From Actinomycetes bacterium (lineage in GTDB: Bacteria > Actinomycetota > Acidimicrobiia > Acidimicrobiales > CADCSY01): DNA of 28,759 nt. A program made the position numbers and the translations under genes. Below, one piece after another: positions 15,792 through 24,246 of this stretch. Each line of letters begins with the position of its first letter. The stretch's first letter is position 1. The notes beneath the pieces were generated by a model. It made no database searches. It was not told where the DNA came from and worked only from the letters and a program-made list of their open reading frames with translations. The DNA lies in assembly GCA_025464025.1 (NCBI GenBank), contig JAODBP010000267.1, positions 1 through 28,759 of the forward strand, read 5' to 3'.

Positions 15792-17245
15792 GCGACGACC
15801 TCGTAGGACTCGGCGTCGAACCGCTTGGTGCGGCGGACGAACTTGTAGGTGTAGTCGGGCCAGATGGAGCCGTTGCGGCCCTCGCCATCGAGGTACCACG
15901 AGGCGCAACCCCCCGAGCTCCAGACCGTCGGGCCCGACTTCCGCTCGACCTCGTCGGTCCAACGCTGCATGGCCGTGCGGCGGAGGTCGAGGCTGCGAGC
16001 CCCGGTGGCGTCGAGGTGGCCCACGGCGCCGAGGACGTAGTCGAGCTGGGCCTCGATCATCACCAGCAGCGACGTGTGGCCGATGCCGGTGTTCGGGCCG
16101 GCCAGCACGAACAGGTTCGGGAAGCCGGCGATCGTCGTGCCCAGGTAGGCCCGGGCGCCCGTCGTCGCCCAGTGCTCGACGAGCGATCGCCCGTCGGCGC
16201 CGCGCACGTGCTCGAACATCGGGTTGTCGAGCACCCGGAAGCCGGTGCCGAGGATGAGCGCGTCGACCGGGTGGACCTCGCCGTCGGCGGTGACCACGGC
16301 GTCGGGCCGGACCTCGAGGATCTTCTCGGTGACGAGCTCGACGTTGGGCTCCTGGAGCGTCGGGTACCAGTCGTTCGACGGCAGCAGCCGCTTGCACCCG
16401 GGGTTGTAGGTCGGGGTCAGCCTGGCCCGCAGCTCGGGGTCGGCGACCTGCGACTCGAGGTGCTTGCGGGCCAGCTTCTCGATCAGCGCCGTCTGGTTGC
16501 GGAGCATCCCTCGGGCCGTGAGCTCGCGGCTCCAGTAGACGAGGCCCCGCACGAACCGCTGGAGCGCGGGCACCCGGCGGTAGAGCCACCGCTCCCGGTC
16601 GGTGATCACCCGGTTCCGGTGGGGGAGGATCCACCCCGGCGTCCGCTGGAACACGGTGAGGTGCTCGACCTGGGGCTGGATGCGGGGCACGAACTGGATG
16701 GCCGACGCCCCCGTGCCGACGACACCGACCCGGCGACCCCCCAGGTCGACGTCGGCCGGCCAGCGGGCCGAGTGGAAGACGTCGCCGGCGAAGGTGTCGA
16801 GGCCGGGGATGTCGGGCCGGGCCGGCTCGGCCAGCGGGCCGTTGCCGAGCATGAGCACGTCGCACGTGAGCTCGCCGTGGTCGGTGTCGAGCCGCCACCG
16901 CGAGCGCTCGGCGTCCCACGCCGCCTCTCGCACGGTGTGGTCGAAGCGGGTGCGGTCGACCACCCCGAGGTCCCGCGCCGTGCGCCGGAGGTAGGCCTGG
17001 ATCTCGGGCTGGGGGGAGTACGTCTCGCTCCACTCGGGGTTCGGGGCGAACGAGAACGAGTAGAGGTGCGACGGCACGTCGCACCGGCAGCCGGGATAGG
17101 TGTTGTCGCGCCAGGTGCCGCCGATGTCGGCGGCCCGCTCGAGCACGATGTGCTCGACGCCGGCCTGGTGCAGCCGGATCGACGCGCCGAGCCCGGCGAA
17201 CCCGGCGCCGACGACGATCGCTCGGTGGTGCTCGGTGGTCGTCAT
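15788..17245 (-). CDS. Baeyer-Villiger-type flavin monooxygenase (FAD/NADPH)
   Basis: 485 residues. FAD Rossmann motif GAGFAG (13-18), then LERAADIGGTWRDNTYPG; the diagnostic BVMO fingerprint FxGxxxHxxxWP is present as FAGDVFHSARWP (152-163), and the NADPH motif is GTGASA (177-182). A late LILGTGF and LAGPNTGIGH complete the family pattern. Type I BVMOs insert oxygen next to a ketone carbonyl to give an ester or lactone. The ATG at 17243-17245 overlaps the MerR stop (ATGA), and its stop overlaps the SDR start. The substrate cannot be predicted; cyclic, long-chain and steroid ketones are all used by relatives. Length is typical of the shorter BVMO group without an N-terminal extension. Confidence 0.95.
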   Translation of the reverse strand: MTTTEHHRAIVVGAGFAGLGASIRLHQAGVEHIVLERAADIGGTWRDNTYPGCRCDVPSHLYSFSFAPNPEWSETYSPQPEIQAYLRRTARDLGVVDRTRFDHTVREAAWDAERSRWRLDTDHGELTCDVLMLGNGPLAEPARPDIPGLDTFAGDVFHSARWPADVDLGGRRVGVVGTGASAIQFVPRIQPQVEHLTVFQRTPGWILPHRNRVITDRERWLYRRVPALQRFVRGLVYWSRELTARGMLRNQTALIEKLARKHLESQVADPELRARLTPTYNPGCKRLLPSNDWYPTLQEPNVELVTEKILEVRPDAVVTADGEVHPVDALILGTGFRVLDNPMFEHVRGADGRSLVEHWATTGARAYLGTTIAGFPNLFVLAGPNTGIGHTSLLVMIEAQLDYVLGAVGHLDATGARSLDLRRTAMQRWTDEVERKSGPTVWSSGGCASWYLDGEGRNGSIWPDYTYKFVRRTKRFDAESYEVVA

Positions 17246-17955
17246 GCCAGAGGCTCCTTGTCCATCAGCTCGCGCTGGGCGCGCTCCATCTCGTGGGCGA
17301 ACAGCAGGTCGACGGTGCGGCGGGCCAGCGGCTGCACGTCGTCGAGCAGGGCGGCGAGGGCGGCGGGCCCGGCATCGGCGAGGCGGCGGAGGCCGATGTC
17401 GTCGGTGAACTGGGCCACGAGGTCGTCGGCCAGCTGGCTCAGCCCCTGCTGCAGGAGCTTGCGCAGCCGGGTCCCTTCCTCGACCGGGATGCCGAGGCGA
17501 ACCGAGTCGAGCCCGACCTCGAGCATCCCGGGGCTGGGCACGAACCACACCGGCGGGCGGGTGTCGTCGCGCCGCTCGATCAGTCCGGCCGACTCGAGGT
17601 CGTCGAGCGTGCCGCCGGGCAGGTCGTCGAGCCGGGCGGAGAGCGTGGCGGTGTCGAGGATCACGGGTTGGTCGTCGGACCAGGGTCGCTTCATGGCGTC
17701 GTCGAGGCCGAGCCAGTCGGCCGTGGCCCCGGGCGCCGACGAGGTGAGCACGTCGCGCACGGCCGAGAGGCGGAGGCCCCGCTCCTGGAGGGAGGAGATC
17801 AGCTCCAGCCGCTCGAGGTGGGCCGCCCCGTAGCGGGCGGTGCGGCCGACGCGCTCCGGCGCCGGGAGCAGGCCCTCGGCCTGGTAGTAGCGCACGGTGC
17901 GGACGGTGAGCCCGGCCTCGGCCGCGAGCTGGCCGACCGACAGGGTCGCATCCAT
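17242..17955 (-). CDS. MerR-family transcriptional regulator of the BVMO operon
   Basis: 237 residues. The N-terminal winged helix is textbook MerR: LSVGQLAAEAGLTVRTVRYY (5-24), then EGLLPAPERVGRTARYGAAHLERL. The C-terminal two thirds form an effector or dimer part with many Leu and Asp residues and no cysteines suited to metal sensing, so an organic ligand is more likely. The ATG at 17953-17955 is preceded by a promoter and an 18-bp palindrome, and its stop overlaps the monooxygenase start. It is therefore probably an autoregulator of the whole operon. The spacing of -10 box to ATG suggests a leaderless transcript. Confidence 0.92.
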   Translation of the reverse strand: MDATLSVGQLAAEAGLTVRTVRYYQAEGLLPAPERVGRTARYGAAHLERLELISSLQERGLRLSAVRDVLTSSAPGATADWLGLDDAMKRPWSDDQPVILDTATLSARLDDLPGGTLDDLESAGLIERRDDTRPPVWFVPSPGMLEVGLDSVRLGIPVEEGTRLRKLLQQGLSQLADDLVAQFTDDIGLRRLADAGPAALAALLDDVQPLARRTVDLLFAHEMERAQRELMDKEPLA

Positions 17956-17961
17956 GGGGCC

Positions 17962-17990
17962 ATCATGAACATGACAGTTCGAACTGTCAA
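17962..17990 (-). promoter_or_regulatory. MerR-operon promoter with 18-bp perfect palindrome operator
   Basis: Read on the minus strand: -35 TTGACA at 17990-17985, 17-nt spacer, -10 CATGAT at 17967-17962, about 7 nt before the ATG (17955). The perfect palindrome TGACAGTTCGAACTGTCA covers 17972-17989, overlapping the -35 box and the spacer, where MerR proteins bind. The positional fit is strong; binding and start site are inferred. Confidence 0.75.
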
Positions 17991-18006
17991 GGTCCCAGGA
18001 TGGGTG

Positions 18007-18618
18007 TCAACGACGGGCGACCCCGACGGTGAAGAAGCACCACGGCTTGGGGCCCTTGGCATACCGGCGCTCGACCTGCTCGACGGTGAAGCCGGCCGCC
18101 GTCACGAGCTCGACCGGGTCGCGCGTCAGGTGGCAGCCGCCGGCCAGCCGCTTCTGGAGCGGTTCGAGCCGGCGCTGCCAGCGGACGACCCCCTCGTCGG
18201 GGGCGATGCCGTGCTCGAGGAAGTGGAACGTGCCGCCCGGTCGCAGGACGCGGTGCACCTCGGCGACCGCGGCCTCGACGTGCGGGATCGTGCAGAGGGT
18301 GAACGTGCACAGTGCGGCGTCGCACGAGCCGTCGTCCAGCGGCAGCGACTCGCCGTCGAGGCCGACGTGCTCGACCCGCACCGACGACGCCTCGATCCGC
18401 GGCGCGGCGAGCCGCCCGGCGAGGGCGGCCGGTTCGACGGCGTAGACCAGCTCGACGGCCGGCGGGTAGAGCGCCACGTTCAACCCGGAGCCGAAGCCGA
18501 TCTCGACCACCGTCCCGGCCAGGCCGGCGACGACCTTCTCGCGCCACCGGGCCATGTCGCCGGCGCCGCACATCTTGTCGACGACCCGGGGCAGCACCCG
18601 ATCCTCGTAGAAGCCCAT
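18007..18618 (-). CDS. Class I SAM-dependent methyltransferase (UbiE/Methyltransf_11-like)
   Basis: 203 residues. SAM motif I VVEIGFGSGLN (37-47), an acidic residue in VYAVEPA, motif II LDDGSCDAALCTFTLCTI, then VEAAVAEVHRVLRPGGTFHFLEHG, the typical post-II/III region of quinone, lipid and small-molecule methyltransferases. The C-terminal half (LAGGCHLTRDPVELVTAAGF) matches the same group. The ATG at 18616-18618 is chosen; a GTG at 18637-18639 would add seven residues, and neither has a strong ribosome site. Substrate unknown. It lies 51 bp upstream of the MerR gene on the same strand but is separated from it by that gene's own promoter, so it is probably a separate unit. Confidence 0.88.
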   Translation of the reverse strand: MGFYEDRVLPRVVDKMCGAGDMARWREKVVAGLAGTVVEIGFGSGLNVALYPPAVELVYAVEPAALAGRLAAPRIEASSVRVEHVGLDGESLPLDDGSCDAALCTFTLCTIPHVEAAVAEVHRVLRPGGTFHFLEHGIAPDEGVVRWQRRLEPLQKRLAGGCHLTRDPVELVTAAGFTVEQVERRYAKGPKPWCFFTVGVARR

Positions 18619-18695
18619 CCCGTCAGTGGAGCACTTCACGAGGTTGTCATGTGACGGTTCGATCGCGATCGCGAAGATCGGGAACGAACGCTCCG
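18619..18695. other. Divergent intergenic region with 12-bp palindrome
   Basis: A 77-bp gap between divergent start codons. It contains the perfect palindrome CGATCGCGATCG (18660-18671) and a short dyad GTCA-TG-TGAC (18646-18655). No convincing promoter hexamers were found on either strand. Either dyad could be a regulator site shared by both genes. Confidence 0.3.
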
Positions 18696-18926
18696 ATGCT
18701 GGCGTCGATGGTGTCGATGAGCGTGTTGCTGACGATCTGGCTCCCGGTGGGGCTGACCGCGCTGGCCGCGTGGCGCATCTACCGCCGGCGGCCCGAGACG
18801 ATGGCGCCGGGGCTCCGGGCCCTGGACCGCCTGCTCGGTCGACCCGAGCAGGCCCCGGCCACCGTGCGGGTGCTGACGCCCCGCCGTCCCGAGCTCCGCC
18901 TCGTCCGCCAGGACGAGGTCGCGTAG
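18696..18926 (+). CDS. Small single-helix membrane protein of unknown function
   Basis: 76 residues. One hydrophobic helix near the N-terminus (MSVLLTIWLPVGLTALAAW) is followed by a positively charged segment RIYRRRPE and a hydrophilic basic tail that ends LRLVRQDEVA. This indicates an N-out, C-in anchor by the positive-inside rule. ATG codons at 18696, 18711 and 18717 are all in frame; the first is used here, with GGGAACG about 10 nt upstream. The stop TAG (18924-18926) abuts the convergent ABC permease stop with no spacer. I do not recognise a family; the case rests on membrane-protein composition and position. Confidence 0.55.
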   Translation: MLASMVSMSVLLTIWLPVGLTALAAWRIYRRRPETMAPGLRALDRLLGRPEQAPATVRVLTPRRPELRLVRQDEVA

Positions 18927-19741
18927 TCAGCCCTTCCGGTAGCGGGACACCGCGATCGGGGCGAAGACCAGCACGATCCCGGCCGCCCACAGCAGGGCGA
19001 TCACGACCTGGCCGCCGGCCGAGTGGCCGATGATCCGCTCGGCGGCGTCGCCCTGCGTGAGCAGCCGCACGGAGTTCACCATCGGCGTGATCGGTTGGTG
19101 CTCGGCGACGGGCTGGAGCCACCCCGGCATCGATGCCGTCGGCACGTAGGCGGCCGACACGAACGTGAACGGGAAGACCATGAGCGACATGCCCTGGGCG
19201 GCCTGGGCGTTGCCGGCCATGAGGCCCATCACGATGAACACCCAGCCCCAGGCGAAGCCGAACACGATGCAGAGCCCGAAGGCCAGCAGGGCCTCGGGGA
19301 GGCTGTTGTGCAACCGGAAGCCGACGAGGAAGCCGATGCCGACGGTGACCAGCAGCCCCCACGTGAGGGCCGCGGTGTCGGCCAGGGCCCGGCCCATCGG
19401 CACCGAGAGCCGGGAGATGGGCAGCGACCGCAACCGGTCGAAGAAGCCCTGCTCGACGTCCTCGGCCACACCGGCCGCGGCGCCCGCGCCCGAGAACAGG
19501 ACACCGGTGGTGATGAAGCCGGGCACGAGGAAGTCGACGTACTTCAGCCCGCCCGAGGTGATGGCGCCGCCGAACACGTAGCGGAAGATGAGCAGGAACA
19601 TGGCGCCCTGCACGGCGCCGAGCACGACGAGCTGGGGCGTGCGGACGTACTTGAGCACGGCCCGCTTGGCGACGACCAGGGTGCTGGTGGTGAAGGACGT
19701 CGTCCGTCCCGTGGCGGTGGGCGAGAGCGCAGTCGTCGTGG

Positions 19742-19745
<4 letters not shown>
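18927..19745 (-). CDS. ABC-2 type transporter permease (DrrB-like)
   Basis: 272 residues, about six membrane helices. Landmarks of the ABC-2 family: KRAVLKYVRTPQLVVLGAVQ leading into the first helix, YVDFLVPGFITTGVLFSGAG, the coupling-helix region EDVEQGFFDRLRSLPISRLS, the central GFAWGWVFIVMGLMAGNAQAAQGMS, and FPFTFVSAAYVPTASMPGWLQPVAEHQPITP. It forms the export channel for the adjacent ATPase, as in daunorubicin-type drug or lipid exporters. The ATG at 19743-19745 overlaps the ATPase stop. Exported substrate unknown. Confidence 0.94.
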
Positions 19746-20706
<961 letters not shown>

Positions 20707-20710
<4 letters not shown>

Positions 20711-21315
20711 CCTTGGTCTCCTTCTGGCGCGAACAGGCCGCGCCACAGCTCGATGCCGTCGAGGGAGCCGCCCTCGATGTCCTTGACCAGTTGCTCCACG
20801 AAGCCGCGCTCGGCCTGGAGCAGCGCCTCGACGTACTCGCCCTCGACCATGAAGAGGCGGGGGAGGCCGAGGTCGAGCCCGTGCTGGCGGCTGGCCTCCT
20901 GGCGTCGGAGCTCGTGGCCGAGCCGGTCGAGCCGCTGGCGCAGCAGGGCGAGCGCGTCGTCGGGCGGGAGCACGCCGAGCAGCGACAGCGCCGCCTCGAA
21001 GCGCAGGTACTCCTTCGTTGGGAACGCCACCAGGTCCGAGAGCCAGTCGACCAGCTCGCGCTCGCCGTCCTGGGTGATCTCGTAGATCGTGCGCTCGGGC
21101 CGCCGGCCCTCCCGGATGGTCTCGGTGGCCACGACCAGCCCCCGCTTCTCGAGCGAGCCGATCACGCTGTAGAGGGAGCCGTAGTTGAGCTTGATGCTCT
21201 CGTGCTTCTCCCGTATGCGCAGCGTCTGGGCCACCTCGTAGGGGTGCATGGGCTTCTCGTGCAGGCACGCCAGCACGGCCAGGGCCAGTGGGTTGGATCG
21301 TCCGCGCTCGCTCAT
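20707..21315 (-). CDS. PadR-family transcriptional regulator of the ABC exporter operon
   Basis: 202 residues. N-terminal PadR winged helix: NPLALAVLACLHEKPMHPYE, then YGSLYSVIGSLEKRGLV and the wing RRPERTIYEITQDGERELVDWL. The C-terminal Vir-like helical part includes FEAALSLLGVLPPDDALALL and RRQEASRQHG, for dimerisation. PadR proteins normally repress and are released by small toxic ligands; location as first gene of an exporter operon fits a self-regulated efflux switch. The ATG at 21313-21315 lies about 10 nt below a -10 box, and the stop overlaps the ATPase start. Confidence 0.94.
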
Positions 21316-21353
21316 CCGACGTTGAGTATCCGAGGTCGAGTACCCGATGTCAA
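21310..21353 (-). promoter_or_regulatory. PadR-operon promoter embedded in 14-bp tandem repeats
   Basis: On the minus strand TTGACA (21353-21348), a 17-nt spacer and GATACT (21330-21325) form a good sigma-70-like promoter, with the expected start only a few nt before the ATG. On the plus strand two adjacent 14-bp units, GAGTATCCGAGGTC (21324-21337) and GAGTACCCGATGTC (21338-21351), match at 12 of 14. A weaker third unit (21310-21323, 9 of 14) covers the start codon. The repeats are the likely PadR-binding array; that part is inferred. Confidence 0.65.
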
Positions 21354-21421
21354 GGTCGACCGGCGGCGGGCCCGGCGACCGAGGGGTTCGTGGCCGGCGG
21401 GGGCGGGGTAGCCCGCTGAGG

Positions 21422-22378
21422 ATGCCCCCCACCCTCCACCGCCGACTCGACGCCGCCCTCCTGGCCGGCTGCGACGCCCTCGACGAACTGGCCGAGGCCA
21501 CGCCGGTCGACCGGCGTGATGCCCTGCTCACGCTCCTCGCCATCCACGACCTGCACACCGCGCCGGTCGACGACCTCGGCGACCGGGTCGCCTGGCAGCA
21601 CCACCCGGCGATCGCTCGCCTGAAGTGGCGGCTCGAGCGGCCGTTCCTCGCCTGGCTCGACGCCGAGGACGACGCCGTCGACTGGGACCTGCCGGCCGAG
21701 CCCGCCGCCGCCATGCGGGCGCTGGGCGCCCGGGGCCTGGTGCCCGAGGTCTACCGCTGGCTGGCCGAGGACGCCACGTACGACGAGCTGGTGGCCTTCC
21801 TCACGCTCGAGGGCGGGCCCGACGGCGGCTTCGACGACCTCGTCGCCGCCTGCCAGATCGGCCTGGAGGGCGAGGCCAAGCTCGAGCTGGCCCAGAACTA
21901 CTGGGACGAGATGGGCAACGGCTCGCTCGATGCCGTCCACACCGAGCTGCACCGCCGGTTGGCCGAGGCGCTCGACATCCGGGCCCTGCCCCGCACCCAG
22001 CAGCCCATCGAGGCGCTCGAGCGGTCCGCCCTCGGCTCGGTGCTGGCCACCAACCGCCACCTCCACCGCGAGATGGTCGGCGCCCTCGGGCTGATCGAGC
22101 TCCAGGCCGGACCCCGGTGCCGCAAGGTCGTGGCCGCCCTGCGACGCCTCGACGCCCCGGCCGACGCCCTGCCGTTCTACGAGGAGCACGCCGTGGCCGA
22201 CCCCCGTCACGGCAAGGACTGGGTCGACCGCGTCGTCGCCACCCTGGGCACCGACCCGGCCTGGGCCGAGGGCATGGTCCGCGGCGCCCGCTGGCGGTCC
22301 CTGGTCAACCAGCGGTTCTTCGGCGCCATGGCCGACCGCTTCGCTCCGGCCCAGCTCCAGGCCCGCCAGGCGTCCTGA
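21422..22378 (+). CDS. Heme-oxygenase-like diiron (iron-containing redox enzyme) family protein
   Basis: 318 residues, mostly helical. The key segment LELAQNYWDEMGNGSLDAVHTELH (154-177) matches the family pattern E-x6-D-E-x-G-x-G with a downstream His; Glu155, Asp162/Glu163 and His173 are likely iron ligands. A later FYEEHAVADPRHGKDWVDRV (252-271) supplies further Glu, His and Asp ligands (His256, His263, Asp266). The family includes N-oxygenases and decarboxylating oxidases that use O2 at a non-haem diiron site. The N-terminal part (1-100) contains IARLKWRLERPFLAWL, a usual first helix. ATG at 21422 follows TGAGG closely. No partner gene is adjacent, so the reaction is unknown. A palindromic element starts 4 bp after the stop. 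Confidence 0.85.
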   Translation: MPPTLHRRLDAALLAGCDALDELAEATPVDRRDALLTLLAIHDLHTAPVDDLGDRVAWQHHPAIARLKWRLERPFLAWLDAEDDAVDWDLPAEPAAAMRALGARGLVPEVYRWLAEDATYDELVAFLTLEGGPDGGFDDLVAACQIGLEGEAKLELAQNYWDEMGNGSLDAVHTELHRRLAEALDIRALPRTQQPIEALERSALGSVLATNRHLHREMVGALGLIELQAGPRCRKVVAALRRLDAPADALPFYEEHAVADPRHGKDWVDRVVATLGTDPAWAEGMVRGARWRSLVNQRFFGAMADRFAPAQLQARQAS

Positions 22379-22381
22379 ACG

Positions 22382-22433
22382 CGAACCGACGACGGATCCT
22401 CTACAGATCTGTAGAGGATCCGTCGCCGGTTCG
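22382..22433. repeat. 52-bp near-perfect palindromic element, copy 1
   Basis: Two 26-nt arms meet without a loop at 22407/22408 (centre ACAGATCTGT). The only mismatch is A22389 opposite C22426. It begins 4 nt after the diiron-protein stop. No T-run follows, so it is not a standard intrinsic terminator, though it could act as one or as an RNA 3'-end stabiliser. Copy 2 at 27407-27460 shares its outer stem, its centre and the same A/C mismatch. Confidence 0.9.
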
Positions 22434-22447
22434 GACGATCGGGACGT

Positions 22448-22711
22448 TCAGTCGATGGGGAGGCGGGCCATGAGCTCCGCCTTCTTCTCCTCGAACTCCT
22501 CGAAGTCGATCTGCTTGTCGTCGAACTGCTTGTGGATCTGCTCGATGAGCGTGAGGAGCTGTGCGGCCGAGAGCTCACCCTCCTCGGGGATGACCGCTTC
22601 CTCCTCCTCCGCAGCCGAGCGGTCCTGGCGGCGCTCGCGCTTCGCGGCGGCAGTCGCCTGCTTGGCGCGGTCGCGCTGGAGCTTGCCGAAGCTGGTCCGT
22701 CGCGTGGCCAT
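22448..22711 (-). CDS. Small SHOCT-like domain protein
   Basis: 87 residues. The N-terminal half is strongly basic (TSFGKLQRDRAKQATAAAKR), then comes an acidic stretch (AAEEEEAVIPEEGE), then a C-terminal helical hairpin LSAAQLLTLIEQIHKQF and IDFEEFEEKKAELMARL (48-84), the pattern of short C-terminal (SHOCT) domains with the usual FEEKKAELL-type ending. Such proteins are common in actinobacteria and of unclear function, possibly oligomerising or binding nucleic acid through the basic part. The ATG at 22709-22711 has GAAGGAG about 8 nt upstream, a strong ribosome site. It is divergent from the RNA helicase gene. Confidence 0.85.
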   Translation of the reverse strand: MATRRTSFGKLQRDRAKQATAAAKRERRQDRSAAEEEEAVIPEEGELSAAQLLTLIEQIHKQFDDKQIDFEEFEEKKAELMARLPID

Positions 22712-22888
22712 GGGGGGTCTCCTTCTATCTGCGAACCGTACGACGCTACGGGGAAACGGCGCGGATGCCGCATTCGCGGGCGTCAGAGGTACCCTCTCAG
22801 TCCTAGCACCGGCCACGTCGGCTGGTGGGTCGTGCCTCGGGATCTCCCCGGTAAGCGGCCATCCGCAACCGGAATCGGAGTCCCCCGC
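22712..22888. other. Divergent intergenic region before the RNA helicase gene
   Basis: A 177-bp gap, the longest without a gene. It must hold promoters for both divergent genes, but I found no confident -35/-10 pair. A short dyad (AGAGGTACCCTCT, 22786-22798) lies about 90 nt before the helicase ATG, so the helicase message may carry a long 5' leader. CGGAG (22875-22879) is its likely ribosome site. Confidence 0.4.
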
Positions 22889-24229
22889 ATGTCCAGCACC
22901 ACCTTCGCCGCGCTCGGCGTCCCCGCCGAGGTGGCGTCCCGCCTCGCGCAGCGCGGGATCACCACGCCCTTCCCGATCCAGGAGGCGACGCTTCCCGACG
23001 CCATCGCCGGCCGCGACGTCTGCGGCAAGGCCCCCACCGGCTCGGGCAAGACGCTCGCCTTCGGCATCCCGCTCGTCACCCGCGTCGGCCGGGCCCAGCC
23101 CCGCAAGCCCCGCGGCCTCGTGCTCGTGCCCACCCGCGAGCTGGCCAACCAGGTCCGGGACGAGCTCGTCGAGCTGGCCGGGCCGAAGGGCGTGCGCGTG
23201 CTCACGGTCTTCGGCGGCGTCGGCTTCGGCGGCCAGGTCCAGGCCCTCCGGCGCGGCGTCGACATCCTCGTCGCCTGCCCCGGTCGCCTCGCCGACCTCG
23301 TGCAGCAGGGCGAGGTCGACCTCGGCCACGTCGAGATCGCCGTGCTCGACGAGGCCGACCGGATGGCCGACATGGGCTTCCTGCCCGAGGTGAAGCGCCT
23401 GCTCGACCGGGTGAAGCCCGATCGCCAGACCCTCCTCTTCTCGGCCACGCTCGACGGCGACGTCGACGTGCTGGTGAAGCGCTACCAGCGCCAGCCGGTG
23501 AAGCACGAGATCCACGTCGAGGAGGACGCGCCGCAGAACCGCCACATCTTCTGGCGGGTCGAGCGCAGCGAGCGACACGAGCTGACGGTCTCGATCGTCA
23601 ACGCCGAGTGGCCGGCGATCGTGTTCACCCGCACCAAGCACGGGGCCGACCGCCTGGCCAAGCAGCTCAACAAGTCGGGCGTGGCCGCCGTCGCCATCCA
23701 CGGCGACCGGTCGCAGTCGCAGCGGGAGCGGGCCCTGGCCGCCTTCACCGCGGGCAAGGCCCAGGCCCTCGTCGCCACCGACGTGGCGGCCCGGGGGATC
23801 CACGTCGACGCCGTGGCCTGCGTCGTCCACTACGACCCGCCGGCCGACGAGAAGGACTACACGCACCGCTCGGGCCGCACCGGCCGGGCCGGCGCCGCCG
23901 GCGTCGTCGTGTCGCTGATCGCCATGGAGCAGCACAAGGGCATCAAGCTGATGCAGCGCAAGCTCCAGCTGCCGCCCGGCATCGACCCCGTCGACCTGTC
24001 GATCCTGGCCACCGGCGGGGCGCGGCCGACGCCGCCCCCGGTCAAGCTCGAGCGGACCGAGCACCACACCCGTCAGCCCCGACCGACCGGTGGGTCGCAG
24101 GCGCCGCGCCGCTCGGGCCAGGGTCGCCCGCAGGGCCAGGCTCAGGGCCGGGGCAAGGGGCAGGGCCAGGGTCGGCCCACGGGGCAGGGCCGGGGCAACG
24201 CCGCCCCTGCCCGCCGCGGGGGCCGCTAG
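22889..24229 (+). CDS. DEAD-box RNA helicase with Gly/Gln/Arg-rich tail
   Basis: 446 residues with the full DEAD-box set: Q motif around PFPIQEATLP (Gln31), motif I APTGSGKT (48-55), Ia PTRELANQ, Ib-like CPGRLAD, II VLDEADRM, III SAT, V ATDVAARGIHVD and VI HRSGRTGRAG. These enzymes remodel RNA in ribosome assembly, mRNA decay or cold adaptation. After about residue 385 the chain becomes low-complexity: GQGRPQGQAQGRGKGQGQGR and similar, a disordered RNA-binding RGG-like tail. The ATG at 22889 follows CGGAG by about 9 nt. It is followed 17 bp later by the KdpD-like gene on the same strand, possibly co-transcribed though unrelated in function. Confidence 0.95.
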   Translation: MSSTTFAALGVPAEVASRLAQRGITTPFPIQEATLPDAIAGRDVCGKAPTGSGKTLAFGIPLVTRVGRAQPRKPRGLVLVPTRELANQVRDELVELAGPKGVRVLTVFGGVGFGGQVQALRRGVDILVACPGRLADLVQQGEVDLGHVEIAVLDEADRMADMGFLPEVKRLLDRVKPDRQTLLFSATLDGDVDVLVKRYQRQPVKHEIHVEEDAPQNRHIFWRVERSERHELTVSIVNAEWPAIVFTRTKHGADRLAKQLNKSGVAAVAIHGDRSQSQRERALAAFTAGKAQALVATDVAARGIHVDAVACVVHYDPPADEKDYTHRSGRTGRAGAAGVVVSLIAMEQHKGIKLMQRKLQLPPGIDPVDLSILATGGARPTPPPVKLERTEHHTRQPRPTGGSQAPRRSGQGRPQGQAQGRGKGQGQGRPTGQGRGNAAPARRGGR

Positions 24230-24246
24230 CACCTACCGTTCAGCCG

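Noticed and set aside
17972..17989. Attachment site or insertion scar
   Set aside because: The 18-bp palindrome sits exactly over the promoter of a MerR gene with no mobile-element gene or second copy nearby; an operator explains it better.
22382..22433. Ordinary Rho-independent terminator
   Set aside because: No T-run follows either palindrome, the stem is far longer than usual, and a second copy elsewhere shares sequence in the outer stem and centre. Termination may still occur, but the element is more than a generic terminator.
24100..24229. Tandem DNA repeat or CRISPR-like array at the helicase 3' end
   Set aside because: The repeats (CAGGGCCAGGG-like) are short, irregular and in frame, encoding a Gly/Gln/Arg tail typical of DEAD-box helicases; there are no spacers.
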